Shown here: piece by piece, positions 25,455-34,199 of the stretch
Position numbering within the stretch: the stretch's first letter is position 1
Layout: every line of letters begins with the position of its first letter
Notes under the pieces: model-generated
What the model was told of the DNA's origin: nothing
Seen by the model: only the letters and a program-made list of their open reading frames with translations
Database searches by the model: none
Program-made: the position numbers and the translations under genes
Assembly (NCBI RefSeq): GCF_002954355.1
Contig: NZ_MQVV01000010.1
Coordinates: 124,001 to 188,000, forward strand
DNA: 64,000 nt
Reading direction: 5' to 3'
Source: Nonlabens tegetincola
Lineage (GTDB): Bacteria > Bacteroidota > Bacteroidia > Flavobacteriales > Flavobacteriaceae

Positions 25455-26669
25455 CTAAGCTAACATATTAACAGCTCGTTGCAAAGCTTGTACCATTATG
25501 TCTATTTCTTCTTTAGTATTATAAAAAGCAAAGCTTGCTCTTATAGTTCCTGGAATTTGAAATCTATCCATAACTGGCTGTGCACAGTGATGACCCGTGC
25601 GTACTGCAACGCCTAATTTGTCTACAATGGTTCCTATATCGTATGGATGCAGCTTATCTACAACAAAACTAATTACCGCCGCTTTGTCAGTTACTTCGCC
25701 TAAAATTGTAACACCTGGAATTGTTTTGAGCTGTGCTGTACCGTATTCTAATAACTCATTCTCGTATGTTGCAATATTGTCCATACCTATTTCATTTAGG
25801 TAATCGATAGCCGCTCCTAAGGCAATACCACCAGCAATATTTGGAGTTCCTGCTTCAAATTTATGAGGTAAACCTGCGTAGGTAGTGTGCTCAAAAGTTA
25901 CTTGATCAATCATCTCGCCACCACCTTGATAAGGTGGTAATTGGTTTAACAAGTTTTCTTTACCGTATAAAACTCCTATACCAGTAGGACCGCACATTTT
26001 ATGACCGGCCATTGTGTAAAAATCTGCATCAAGAGCCTGCACGTCGACAGTCATGTGTCCACAAGATTGAGCACCATCAACTAAAACTAAAGCATTAAAC
26101 TCATGCGCTTGTTTAATTATTTCCTTAACAGGATTAGTAACACCTAGTGCATTTGAAATATGGTTTACAACTACAAATGCAGTCTTATTACTTAGTAGAT
26201 TAGAATAGGTTTTCATGTCTAATGTACCGTCGTCTAAAACTGGAATCACTTTAAGTACAGCTCCTACTTTTTCACAAAGCATTTGCCAAGGAACTATGTT
26301 TGAATGGTGTTCAACTGCACTTACAATCACCTCATCACCTTTTGAGACAAAAACATGTGCTCCACTGGCAACTGCATTTATCGAATGTGTATTACCCGAT
26401 GTGAAGATTACTTGTTTAGCCTGTGGTATATTAAAAAATGCTCTTGTCTTTTCACGGGCTTGCTCAAATAAATCTGTCGCCTCCTGACTTAAAGCATGAA
26501 CACCACGATGAATATTTGCATTGTAATGACTGTAATATTTTACGATGGCATCAATTACTGCTTGGGGCTTTTGTGAGGTTGCAGCATTGTCAAAATATAT
26601 TAAAGGCTTTCCATTGACTTCTCTTTGAAGTATTGGAAACTGTTGTCTTATTTTTTGTACATCAAACAT
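25455..26669 (-). CDS. sufS: Cysteine desulfurase SufS
   Basis: A 404-residue PLP enzyme that removes sulfur from cysteine for cluster assembly. The start at 26669 gives MFDVQKIRQQFPILQ, the usual SufS beginning; ten extra in-frame codons upstream overlap the promoter element. The PLP lysine is in MAGHKMCGPTG, the PLP phosphate site in TSGNTHSIN, and the catalytic cysteine in RTGHHCAQP near residue 362. The exact GHHCAQP form marks the group II (SufS) type that needs SufE, which is encoded two genes downstream. A TACCTTTG element ends four bases before the start codon, so the mRNA may be leaderless. Confidence 0.96.
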   Translation of the reverse strand: MFDVQKIRQQFPILQREVNGKPLIYFDNAATSQKPQAVIDAIVKYYSHYNANIHRGVHALSQEATDLFEQAREKTRAFFNIPQAKQVIFTSGNTHSINAVASGAHVFVSKGDEVIVSAVEHHSNIVPWQMLCEKVGAVLKVIPVLDDGTLDMKTYSNLLSNKTAFVVVNHISNALGVTNPVKEIIKQAHEFNALVLVDGAQSCGHMTVDVQALDADFYTMAGHKMCGPTGIGVLYGKENLLNQLPPYQGGGEMIDQVTFEHTTYAGLPHKFEAGTPNIAGGIALGAAIDYLNEIGMDNIATYENELLEYGTAQLKTIPGVTILGEVTDKAAVISFVVDKLHPYDIGTIVDKLGVAVRTGHHCAQPVMDRFQIPGTIRASFAFYNTKEEIDIMVQALQRAVNMLA

Positions 26670-26673
26670 ATTA

Positions 26674-26681
26674 CAAAGGTA
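26674..26681 (-). promoter_or_regulatory. Promoter -7 element directly before sufS (leaderless type)
   Basis: TACCTTTG on the minus strand, then TAAT, then ATG. With the usual spacing the first transcribed base is the A of ATG. It lies just after the sufD terminator, so it would start a second suf transcript. Confidence 0.6.
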
Positions 26682-26742
26682 CGTTCTGTAAGTGAACACT
26701 ACGATAAGAATAGTGTTTTCCTTAAGTTTAATTTTTTAAAAC

Positions 26743-26769
26743 AAAAACCAGTCTCAAGGACTGGTTTTT
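26743..26769 (-). terminator. Terminator of the iscA-sufB-sufC-sufD unit
   Basis: An 11-bp stem AAAAACCAGTC / GACTGGTTTTT with a five-base loop; it follows sufD by 22 bases on the minus strand and is followed by TTTTTGTTTT on that strand. Confidence 0.8.
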
Positions 26770-26791
26770 AAAGTATTACTTCTAATAATCT

Positions 26792-28105
26792 TTATAATTC
26801 CAATCCTATTTCTACTCCTAATTTAAGAGCTATGATCTTGGTTATTCTAGACTTTACTTCTGGTATTTTAACACTTTCTAATACACTGTTTGCAAAGGCA
26901 AACATGAGTAAAGCTCTAGCTTCCTTTTTACCAATACCACGAGACTGCATGTAAAACATAGCATCCTCATCTAATTGGCCAATAGTACAACCATGTGAAC
27001 ATCTTACATCGTCAGCAAAAATTTCTAATTGTGGTTTTGCATTTATAGTTGCTTTATCACTAATTAAAATATTATTGTTTTGCTGGAAGGCGTTAATTTT
27101 TTGGGCAATTTTATCTACATAAACTTTACCATTAAATACACCTACAGATCTATCATCAAAGATTTGCTTGTATTCCTGATAGCTTTCACAATTAGGTTGT
27201 GTGTGATGAACAAGTGTACTATGATCTACATGTTGTTTACCTTCTAATATAGTCACACCATTAAGTAAAGAATTACAGTGCTCTCCTTTTTGATAGAAAT
27301 ATAAATTGTTACGTGTTATAGAACCGCCAAATGAAAAAGTATGCAATCTTACCTCACTATTTGACTGTTGCTCAACGCTTGTGTGATCTATTAAAGAAGC
27401 TTCAACATTGTCGTTCTGTATTTTGTAATAATCCACCATAGCGCGTTGATCTGCATAAATCTCTGTAACAACATTTGTCAACACAGAGTTTGAACTCAGG
27501 CTTTGATGGCGTTCTATAATTTGAACTTGAGAATTCTCACCTACTACAACTAGGTTTCTAGGTTGCATCATTGCAGCATTTTCATTTCCTGTTGAGAAAT
27601 AAACTATCTCAATAGGTTTGCGTACTGCTACATTTTTACCAACATGTATGTAAGCACCTTCACGAGCAAATGCTGTATTGAGAGAAGTTAAGCTATCATT
27701 ACCAGCAATTTTATTGTAGTGGTTCTCAATTACAGGAGCATATTTATCCTTGCTTAACGCACTTGACATCAAACAAATATCATACTTGTCGTGTGTAGTT
27801 TGTGATAATTGGGAATTGTAAACACCATCTACAAAAATCACCTTGTAAGTATCAATCTCGTGCATCAAATACTTTTTGATGTCACGATATTCGATATGAG
27901 AATCTGTTTTTGGGAATAAAGAATAGTCTTTATTAAAAAGAGATTTTAAACTCGTGTATTTATAAGCTTCATCCTTGCGTTGCGGTATTCCTACTGTTTC
28001 AAATTGCTTTAAAGCATCGCTGCGCAATCCATGTACATAAGAATCTGTATCTACCTGAGATTCTAACGCTATAAAGGAGGAAATAATATTGTCTTTAAAA
28101 CTCAT
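26792..28105 (-). CDS. sufD: Fe-S cluster assembly protein SufD
   Basis: A 437-residue beta-helix scaffold component of the SufBCD complex. The SufB/SufD family C-terminus is clear: NAKPQLEIFADDVRCSHGCTIGQLDEDAMFYMQSRGI in outline, with the conserved SHG histidine. It follows sufC and is closed by a terminator. It cooperates with SufB and the SufC ATPase in building clusters. Confidence 0.96.
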   Translation of the reverse strand: MSFKDNIISSFIALESQVDTDSYVHGLRSDALKQFETVGIPQRKDEAYKYTSLKSLFNKDYSLFPKTDSHIEYRDIKKYLMHEIDTYKVIFVDGVYNSQLSQTTHDKYDICLMSSALSKDKYAPVIENHYNKIAGNDSLTSLNTAFAREGAYIHVGKNVAVRKPIEIVYFSTGNENAAMMQPRNLVVVGENSQVQIIERHQSLSSNSVLTNVVTEIYADQRAMVDYYKIQNDNVEASLIDHTSVEQQSNSEVRLHTFSFGGSITRNNLYFYQKGEHCNSLLNGVTILEGKQHVDHSTLVHHTQPNCESYQEYKQIFDDRSVGVFNGKVYVDKIAQKINAFQQNNNILISDKATINAKPQLEIFADDVRCSHGCTIGQLDEDAMFYMQSRGIGKKEARALLMFAFANSVLESVKIPEVKSRITKIIALKLGVEIGLEL

Positions 28106-28176
28106 AATTCTTTTTATTATGTTTTTACAGTATTATCGTAAATGTTTGATCAACTGCAAAAATCATTATTAGACTA

Positions 28177-28929
28177 CTAGGCGTCAACCTCTTCTTTAAT
28201 CCAGTCGTAACCTCTTTCTTCTAACTCATGAGCTAGTTCCTTACCACCAGACTTTACAATTCTACCTTTATATAGTACATGTACATAATCTGGAACTATA
28301 TAATCAAGTAACCTTTGATAGTGAGTAATCACTACGGTTGCATTATCCTTGCTTTTAAGCTTATTCACACCATTTGCAACAATGCGCAATGCATCAATAT
28401 CTAATCCTGAATCTGTTTCATCAAGAATAGATAGTTTAGGCTCTAGCATCGCCATTTGAAAAATTTCATTACGCTTTTTCTCACCACCAGAAAAACCTTC
28501 ATTTAGCGATCGAGACAAAAATTTACGATCAATTTCAAGTAGCTCTGATTTTTCACGAATCAATTTAAGCATGTCCTTTGCAGGCATTTCATCTTTACCT
28601 TGTGCCTTGCGAGTCTCGTTGATCGCAGTTTTCATGAAATTTGTTACTGATACACCTGGAATTTCTACTGGGTATTGAAACGAAAGAAAAACGCCGCGGT
28701 GTGCTCTTTCCTCTGGATCAAGTTCAGAAATTTCCTCACCATCTAATTCGATAGAACCATCTGTCATTTCATATTCCTCGCGACCTGCAATAACATTGGC
28801 AAATGTAGATTTACCAGAACCATTAGGTCCCATTATAGCATGCACTTCTCCAGGCTTAATTTCTAGATTTATTCCTTTTAAGATTTCTTTGTCCTCAATT
28901 GAGGCTTTAAGGTTTTTTATCTTTAACAT
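28177..28929 (-). CDS. sufC: Fe-S cluster assembly ATPase SufC
   Basis: A 250-residue ABC-type ATPase. Walker A is GPNGSGKST (residues 34-42), the Q-loop in SFQYPVEIPGVS, signature FSGGEKKR, Walker B LSILDETDSGLD (with the Asp-Glu-Thr typical of SufC rather than DEP), and the switch histidine in VITHYQR. It powers structural change in the SufBCD scaffold. It is encoded six bases after an unusual lipoprotein gene and before sufD. Confidence 0.97.
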   Translation of the reverse strand: MLKIKNLKASIEDKEILKGINLEIKPGEVHAIMGPNGSGKSTFANVIAGREEYEMTDGSIELDGEEISELDPEERAHRGVFLSFQYPVEIPGVSVTNFMKTAINETRKAQGKDEMPAKDMLKLIREKSELLEIDRKFLSRSLNEGFSGGEKKRNEIFQMAMLEPKLSILDETDSGLDIDALRIVANGVNKLKSKDNATVVITHYQRLLDYIVPDYVHVLYKGRIVKSGGKELAHELEERGYDWIKEEVDA

Positions 28930-28935
28930 ATCGAT

Positions 28936-29379
28936 CTACTTGATGTCTTTTAATTCTACTTTGGATCCTGTTGTGATCACGTTGCTCTCAAGAGCTGGGT
29001 TAATTTCTATTATTTTATGAATGGTAAAAACTTCTGGCCATCCTTCTTCACCTCGTTCTAGCTTTGGGTTTGGTTTAAGTTTACCTTGAAGAGTAACTAT
29101 AGGCGCGTCGTACTCATTCTTTTTAAGTGGATTTGTTCTATCAACTAGTTGTAACGCCACATCATTTCTTTCTACTTCATGAATTTTACTAGTTGTATTG
29201 AGAACGATAATATCCTCGTATACAATAAATTCTCCTCGCAATTCAACTTGACCTTCAGGAATACTACTTGTATTGTCCATTTCAACCACAGAAGCGTCCG
29301 TGTTTTCTTCATCCTTGGATTGTTGCTTACAAGCTAGTGAGATGATTGTTAAAAGTGTAATCGCTAGTATTTTTCTCAT
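28936..29379 (-). CDS. Small lipoprotein encoded between sufB and sufC
   Basis: A 147-residue protein that I do not recognise beyond its type. The signal peptide MRKILAITLLTIISLAC ends in a lipobox at Cys17; a 30-residue acidic/polar linker follows, then a beta-rich domain of about 95 residues (VELRGEFIVYEDIIVLNT, APIVTLQGKLKPNP, EVFTIHKIIEINP). It is in the same direction as sufB and sufC and only six bases before sufC. A surface-exposed or periplasmic protein within a cytosolic cluster-assembly operon is odd. A palindrome copy lies between it and sufB. Confidence 0.75.
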   Translation of the reverse strand: MRKILAITLLTIISLACKQQSKDEENTDASVVEMDNTSSIPEGQVELRGEFIVYEDIIVLNTTSKIHEVERNDVALQLVDRTNPLKKNEYDAPIVTLQGKLKPNPKLERGEEGWPEVFTIHKIIEINPALESNVITTGSKVELKDIK

Positions 29380-29413
29380 AGTGAATAAAATGATGATTGG
29401 TTTTTTTTAAGTA

Positions 29414-29429
29414 CGCTTTCGCGAAAGCG
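29414..29429. repeat. Dispersed palindrome CGCTTTCGCGAAAGCG, copy 6 (between sufB and the lipoprotein gene)
   Basis: Perfect 16 bp in the 81-base gap inside the suf operon. As RNA it could form a small hairpin, but no T run follows on the minus strand. Confidence 0.95.
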
Positions 29430-29460
29430 ATATCCTAAACAACTACTTTTTATTATTAAT

Positions 29461-30909
29461 TTATCCTACAGATCCTTCTAAACTTATTTCAAGAAGTTTT
29501 TGAGCCTCTACAGCAAATTCCATAGGAAGCTTATTAAGTACTTCTTTTGAAAAACCATTTACAATAAGGGCGATTGCCTTCTCAGTATCTATTCCTCGTT
29601 GATTACAATAGAATATTTGATCTTCACCTATTTTACTAGTTGTAGCCTCGTGCTCTATGCGAGAGCTACTGTTCTTGTTCTCTATGTATGGGAAAGTGTG
29701 CGCTCCACATTCATTCCCCATAAGTAAACTATCACATTGAGAGAAATTACGAGCATTTGCAGCACGTGGACTTACGTGAACTAATCCTCTATATGAATTT
29801 TGAGATTTTCCAGCACTTATTCCTTTTGAAATAATCGTGGACTTAGTATTCTTTCCTAGGTGAACCATTTTGGTCCCTGTATCTGCCTGCTGAAAGTTGT
29901 TAGTAACTGCAATGGAGTAAAACTCACCTATTGAATTGTCACCTTTTAATACGCAGCTAGGGTATTTCCATGTAACAGCACTACCGGTTTCAACTTGTGT
30001 CCATGAGATTTTTGCATTTTTCTCACACAAACCTCTTTTTGTTACAAAATTAAATACTCCACCTTTACCTTCTTTGTCACCTGGAAACCAGTTTTGAACG
30101 GTACTGTATTTAATCTCTGCATCATCAAGTGCAATGAGCTCTACCACTGCTGCATGTAATTGGTTTTCATCACGACTAGGAGCTGTACACCCTTCAAGGT
30201 AAGAAACATAACTACCTTCATCGGCAATTACAAGGGTGCGTTCAAATTGACCAGTTCCTGCTTGATTTATTCTAAAATAAGTAGACAACTCCATAGGACA
30301 TCTCACACCTTTTGGGATGTAACAGAAAGATCCATCTGAGAACACAGCACTATTTAACGCTGCATAGTAGTTATCCTTTTGTGGTACAACAGTTCCTATA
30401 TATTTTTTAACTAACTCTGGATGTTCTTGAATAGCCTCTGAAATTGAACAGAATATGATTCCTTTTTCGGCTAGGGTTTCTTTAAAGGTCGTTGCCACAG
30501 AAACTGAATCCATTACAATATCCACAGCTACTCCTGCTAATTTCTTTTGCTCATCAAGGGAAATTCCTAATTTATTAAAGGTCTCCAACAATTCTGGATC
30601 CACTTCATCTAGAGATTCGTACTTAGGCTTTTTATTAGGAGCACTGTAGTATGATATAGCTTGTAAATCTGGTTTTTTGTAATGTACGTTTGCCCATTCT
30701 GGCTCGACCATATCTTTAAAAGCCTTGTACGCTTCTAATCGCCAATCTGTCATCCATTGTGGCTCGTTCTTTTTTTGAGAAATTAGTTTTATCACATCCT
30801 CATTAAGACCTACGGGAATCGTATCAGATTCAATATCGGTATAAAAGCCGTACTCGTACTCTTTAGTCTCGAGTTCCTTTTTTAATTCTTCTTCTGTGTA
30901 CTTAGACAT
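29461..30909 (-). CDS. sufB: Fe-S cluster assembly protein SufB
   Basis: A 482-residue scaffold protein. Family hallmarks: [19 protein letters not shown], the [20 protein letters not shown] segment, and the C-terminal [29 protein letters not shown] stretch in outline. The cysteine in the latter and the acidic/His residues build the nascent cluster with SufD. Length is normal. It follows the A-type carrier gene by 18 bases. Confidence 0.98.
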   Translation of the reverse strand: MSKYTEEELKKELETKEYEYGFYTDIESDTIPVGLNEDVIKLISQKKNEPQWMTDWRLEAYKAFKDMVEPEWANVHYKKPDLQAISYYSAPNKKPKYESLDEVDPELLETFNKLGISLDEQKKLAGVAVDIVMDSVSVATTFKETLAEKGIIFCSISEAIQEHPELVKKYIGTVVPQKDNYYAALNSAVFSDGSFCYIPKGVRCPMELSTYFRINQAGTGQFERTLVIADEGSYVSYLEGCTAPSRDENQLHAAVVELIALDDAEIKYSTVQNWFPGDKEGKGGVFNFVTKRGLCEKNAKISWTQVETGSAVTWKYPSCVLKGDNSIGEFYSIAVTNNFQQADTGTKMVHLGKNTKSTIISKGISAGKSQNSYRGLVHVSPRAANARNFSQCDSLLMGNECGAHTFPYIENKNSSSRIEHEATTSKIGEDQIFYCNQRGIDTEKAIALIVNGFSKEVLNKLPMEFAVEAQKLLEISLEGSVG

Positions 30910-30927
30910 CTTAAATGTGTTTAAAAA

Positions 30928-31257
30928 TTAAAGCGAAAAGCTCTCACCACAACCGCATGTGCGTTGTGCATTTGGGTTATTGAACACAAACCCTTTTCCA
31001 TTAAGTCCACCACTATATTCTAGAGTTGTTCCTACTAGGTAAAGAAAGCTTTTTTTATCGACCACTATACGCACGTCGTTTGCTTCAAAAATTTTATCTG
31101 TATCAGTTGTTGAGTCGTCAAAATTTAACTCGTATGACAAACCACTACAACCACCACTTTTTACTCCTACACGCACATAGTCCTTATCTATGGTAAATCC
31201 ATCCTCGCTCATAAGTTGAGCTAGCTTAACCTTAGCTGTTTCTGAAACGTTTATCAT
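30928..31257 (-). CDS. A-type iron-sulfur carrier (SufA/IscA family)
   Basis: A 109-residue HesB/IscA-fold protein. The three ligand cysteines are C37 in GGCSGLSYEL and C101/C103 in TCGCGESFSL. As the first gene of the suf locus it should receive clusters from SufBCD and pass them to target proteins. A full promoter (CAAA at 31310 and CAAATATA at 31286 on the plus strand) lies immediately upstream. Whether to call it SufA or IscA cannot be decided from sequence alone. Confidence 0.95.
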   Translation of the reverse strand: MINVSETAKVKLAQLMSEDGFTIDKDYVRVGVKSGGCSGLSYELNFDDSTTDTDKIFEANDVRIVVDKKSFLYLVGTTLEYSGGLNGKGFVFNNPNAQRTCGCGESFSL

Positions 31258-31285
31258 AATATTATTTGATTAATCAAAATGTGTG

Positions 31286-31313
31286 CAAATATACGACAGC
31301 AAGGGCATACAAA
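31286..31313 (-). promoter_or_regulatory. Promoter of the suf locus
   Basis: On the minus strand TTTG (31310-31313), 16 bp spacer, TATATTTG (31286-31293). Both boxes fit the Bacteroidota consensus; spacing is at the short end. Leader about 25 bases. Confidence 0.6.
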
Positions 31314-31385
31314 GGGTTAATACACTTATAAATACTACCTATAACAAGATAGAGATTGTACACGGGTAAAACCGTTAGTAAATTG

Positions 31386-31393
31386 TAATTTTG
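31386..31393 (+). promoter_or_regulatory. Promoter -7 element directly before thiL (leaderless type)
   Basis: TAATTTTG, then CATC, then ATG at 31398. The predicted transcription start coincides with the start codon. No convincing -33 box is seen. Confidence 0.55.
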
Positions 31394-31397
31394 CATC

Positions 31398-32441
31398 ATG
31401 CTAGAGAATAAAAATCAAAGCCGTACAGGTATAGAGAATTTAGGTGAATTTGGTCTTATAGAGACTCTTACTAAACAAGTGGAAATTAATAATGACAGTA
31501 CATTACTGGGAATAGGTGATGATGCTGCAATTATTCATACCAAACAACCTAATGTCATAACTACTGATATGCTGGTAGAAGGTATACACTTTGACCTTTC
31601 TTATGTTCCATTAAAACATCTAGGGTATAAGGCTATTATGGTTAATTTATCTGATGTTTATGCTATGAATGCCCAGGCTTCTCAAGTAACTGTTTCTATA
31701 GCTGTATCTAACCGTTTTCCCCTTGAGGCCCTTGAAGAACTCTATCAAGGAATTCACCTTGCTTGTAAAACTTACGGTGTTGATTTAATAGGTGGTGACA
31801 CCACATCATCCACCAGCGGTCTAATAATTTCTGTAACTGCGATAGGTCATCAAGAGGAAAGTAAAATTGTAAAACGCAGCGGCGCACATGATGGTGATTT
31901 ACTCGTACTCACTGGAGATATAGGTGCGGCTTATATGGGATTACAGATTCTTGAAAGAGAAAAAGCCGTTTTTAAGGCAAATCCAAATAATCAACCCGAT
32001 ATGGAGCCTTACAGTTATCTTCTGGAAAGGCAATTAAAACCTGAAGCCCGAAAAGATATTCCACTACTATTAGAACAGTTAGACGTAGTTCCTACCTCAA
32101 TGATTGATTTGAGTGATGGTTTAAGTTCAGAAATTTTACACCTTAGTAAAAATAGCGATGTTGGTATCAAACTTTATGAAGAAAAAATACCGTTAGATCC
32201 AACTGTAATTAATGTTTGTGAAGAGTTTAACGTAGACAGTACTACTATCGCCTTAAGTGGCGGCGAAGACTATGAATTGCTATTCACTATTAGTCAAGAA
32301 GATTATCCAAAGATCAAGGCAAACCCTAATCTAACGGTGATTGGACATGTAGTGGATAAAAGCTTTGGCAACCATCTAGTCACAAGAGGTGGAGAACAAA
32401 TTGAGATCAAGGCAATGGGCTGGAACAGCTTTCAAGAATAG
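31398..32441 (+). CDS. thiL: Thiamine-phosphate kinase
   Basis: A 347-residue enzyme that phosphorylates thiamine monophosphate to the active diphosphate. The AIR-synthase/ThiL fold is shown by GIGDDAAII (residues 36-44), TTDMLVEGIHFDLSY with the metal-binding Asp, VNLSDVYAMNAQ, IGGDTTSS and LSGGEDYELLFT near residue 284. A few extra N-terminal residues (NKNQSRTGIENLGEFGLIETLTK) are usual in this phylum. The start ATG is placed four bases after a TAATTTTG element. The 3' end overlaps the convergent small zinc-ribbon gene by ten bases. Confidence 0.96.
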   Translation: MLENKNQSRTGIENLGEFGLIETLTKQVEINNDSTLLGIGDDAAIIHTKQPNVITTDMLVEGIHFDLSYVPLKHLGYKAIMVNLSDVYAMNAQASQVTVSIAVSNRFPLEALEELYQGIHLACKTYGVDLIGGDTTSSTSGLIISVTAIGHQEESKIVKRSGAHDGDLLVLTGDIGAAYMGLQILEREKAVFKANPNNQPDMEPYSYLLERQLKPEARKDIPLLLEQLDVVPTSMIDLSDGLSSEILHLSKNSDVGIKLYEEKIPLDPTVINVCEEFNVDSTTIALSGGEDYELLFTISQEDYPKIKANPNLTVIGHVVDKSFGNHLVTRGGEQIEIKAMGWNSFQE

Positions 32442-32674
32442 CTTTCTTTTAATACTTTGGCTTGTTGTAATGAGCTAAGCGCTCTATTCAATCTAGAGTA
32501 CTGATCATTAAGAGGTAGTAGTTGACCATAAATGGTCGATGTCATTTTCTTGTTGCACTTACAACATGTATACTCCTTCACGTGCTCGGTTATTTCTTTA
32601 CTCACTCGGTATTTATGTCCAGTGATGGAACAAAGCAAGGATTTAGAGGAAAACTTCTTACTCATAATTGACAA
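32432..32674 (-). CDS. Small Cys-rich (zinc-ribbon-like) hypothetical protein
   Basis: An 80-residue basic protein. The centre has a cysteine cluster (LLCSITGHKYRVSKEI then YTCCKCNKKMTS), giving a probable zinc site from C14-15 region, H20 and the CCKC group. The opening LLCSITGHKY resembles small DUF1660-like proteins. The tail (LNDQYSRLNRALSSLQQAK) is helical. It overlaps the end of thiL on the other strand by ten bases, so convergent transcription is likely. I do not know its function; the cysteine pattern makes it a real gene rather than a chance frame. The start may also be the fourth codon. Confidence 0.6.
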   Translation of the reverse strand: MSIMSKKFSSKSLLCSITGHKYRVSKEITEHVKEYTCCKCNKKMTSTIYGQLLPLNDQYSRLNRALSSLQQAKVLKESYS

Positions 32675-32736
32675 ATGATTAATTACGAGGATGAATTTAT
32701 GCTTTATTTAAGGAAAAAACCTATTAAATGATATTT

Positions 32737-33483
32737 TTATTCGATGAAATGCATGTTTCTTGCAATTTCTTCAGGATGAGTTACCAGGCTCATATGTCCA
32801 CACGCTATTACAACAAGATCTCCTCGAGTTAATTTAATCTCTTCTTTAATCCTATTTAAAGGAACAACTTCATCCTCTTCACCTGCTATATAGATTAAAT
32901 TTTTCACCTTACTTAGCTCATTTGAATAAGAAGGTCTATCACGCATTGCTACTATAGCATGACGTACGCTAGTAATATCCATTTCTTTTGCTTTATTGAT
33001 CATATCACGGATAATTCCCTTATGAACCGACTTCTCTTGGACAGTGAATAAATTTCCAATAGCCATTTTCATATAGGTCTCTTGGTATTTATCAATAAAG
33101 TTTAATGAATGATTACGTACTTCTTTACGCTGATCGGTATCACGAGTACCCAAACTGTTAATTAATGTAAGCGACAATAGTTTGTTAGATTGCGCTTTCG
33201 CGAAAGCGGACCACACATATCCACCCATACTATGACCTACCGCATGAAATTTAGATACTCCAATTGATTCAATAAGCGTGTTTATTTCATTTGCCAGATC
33301 TTCAATTGAATAGGGCTCATCTTGACTAGCACTGTTTCCATGACCAGGTAATTCTATAAAAATTAGATTAAACCCCTTTAGAAAGGGCAATAATCCATTC
33401 CACTGTTGTTTGTATCCTAAAAAACCGTGTAACAAAACGATGCTTTCTTTATTACCTGGCACTAATTCGTAACTTAATTTCAT
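32737..33483 (-). CDS. Alpha/beta-fold hydrolase
   Basis: A 248-residue serine hydrolase. The oxyanion loop is LLHGFLGYKQQW (residues 17-28), nucleophile Ser in VGHSMGGYVW near residue 87, acid in GEEDEVVP and base His in CGHMSLVTHPE. It resembles esterases or MenH/BioH-like enzymes in size, but the substrate is unknown. A perfect palindrome copy encodes SAFAKA at about residues 92-97, directly after the nucleophile helix. It is divergent from the TetR gene; the TetR operator lies between them, so the regulator may control this hydrolase. Confidence 0.88.
   Translation of the reverse strand: MKLSYELVPGNKESIVLLHGFLGYKQQWNGLLPFLKGFNLIFIELPGHGNSASQDEPYSIEDLANEINTLIESIGVSKFHAVGHSMGGYVWSAFAKAQSNKLLSLTLINSLGTRDTDQRKEVRNHSLNFIDKYQETYMKMAIGNLFTVQEKSVHKGIIRDMINKAKEMDITSVRHAIVAMRDRPSYSNELSKVKNLIYIAGEEDEVVPLNRIKEEIKLTRGDLVVIACGHMSLVTHPEEIARNMHFIE
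33193..33208. repeat. Dispersed palindrome CGCTTTCGCGAAAGCG, copy 7 (in a hydrolase gene)
   Basis: Perfect 16 bp, read as AFAKA. Confidence 0.95.
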
Positions 33484-33497
33484 ACTTGTATGTTATG

Positions 33498-33511
33498 ATA
33501 CCATTTGGTAT
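33498..33511. promoter_or_regulatory. Candidate TetR operator between the hydrolase and TetR genes
   Basis: ATACCATTTGGTAT: six-base arms ATACCA / TGGTAT around TT. It overlaps the TATTTTTG promoter element of the tetR gene (33509-33516) by three bases, the right place for autorepression. A second, related site occurs at 34126-34139. Confidence 0.6.
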
Positions 33512-33516
33512 TTTTG
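33509..33516 (+). promoter_or_regulatory. Promoter -7 element directly before the TetR gene (leaderless type)
   Basis: TATTTTTG, then AGT, then ATG at 33520. Predicted transcription start falls at or next to the start codon. Confidence 0.5.
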
Positions 33517-33519
33517 AGT

Positions 33520-34110
33520 ATGCGCAATCCAGAAAAAACAAAATCACATATTCTCAATACAAGTGCAAATTTATTCAATAAGCATGGATATAAAGCCACT
33601 TCACTAAGTGATATTACTAACGCTACAGGCTTTACTAAAGGAGCCATTTACAAACATTTTAAGAATAAAGAAGACCTAGAACAACAGGCGTTACGCAGCT
33701 TAAATAAAAGAATGTTCTCCACTTTAACTACAAACATCAAACAAGCCACAGATTTTATATCTAGAATGAATGTAGTATTTGATTTTTTTGAGAATTATCT
33801 AGTAGATCCACCATTTGAAGGAGGATGCCCGTTGCTTAATAGCGCCATTGAAAGTGATGACGCAAATCTTGTTCTCAGACAGCAATCTTTTGGAATGCTT
33901 GTAAACTTAAAAAGCTCCATAAAACGAATTATTGAACAAGGAATAAAACATAAACAAATTAAAGCTGATATAAATACGGAGCAGTTAATAAACGTTTATA
34001 TCGCAACATTGGAAGGCGCCGTAATGATGAGTAAATTAGAGAGAGATACGGTGGCAATTACCAATTGTATTGACTTTTTAAAAAAATACAATCTATCCAT
34101 TTCCATTTAA
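33520..34110 (+). CDS. TetR/AcrR family transcriptional regulator
   Basis: A 196-residue regulator. The N-terminal TetR helix-turn-helix is textbook (SHILNTSANLFNKHGYKATSLSDITNATGFTKGAIYKHFKNKEDL in outline, residues about 8-52). The C-terminal ligand domain has the phrase GGCPLLNSAIESDD, typical of YxaF/LmrA-type regulators of drug or small-molecule response. The ATG at 33520 is preferred; an upstream in-frame TTG lies within the operator. Operator-like sites in its own promoter and in front of the next gene (34126) suggest that it controls the divergent hydrolase, itself and the downstream phosphodiesterase-like gene. Confidence 0.92.
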   Translation: MRNPEKTKSHILNTSANLFNKHGYKATSLSDITNATGFTKGAIYKHFKNKEDLEQQALRSLNKRMFSTLTTNIKQATDFISRMNVVFDFFENYLVDPPFEGGCPLLNSAIESDDANLVLRQQSFGMLVNLKSSIKRIIEQGIKHKQIKADINTEQLINVYIATLEGAVMMSKLERDTVAITNCIDFLKKYNLSISI

Positions 34111-34125
34111 ATTAAATTTTGTTGG

Positions 34126-34139
34126 ATACTGTTTGGTAT
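34126..34139. promoter_or_regulatory. Second candidate TetR operator, before the endonuclease/phosphatase gene
   Basis: ATACTGTTTGGTAT matches 12 of 14 positions of the site at 33498, with the right half identical (TTTGGTAT). It lies 60 bases before the next start codon. Confidence 0.5.
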
Positions 34140-34199
34140 TTTAAACCACTACTTTGTAAAAACAAGGATCTTACTTTTAAAAATTAAATCAACAACACT

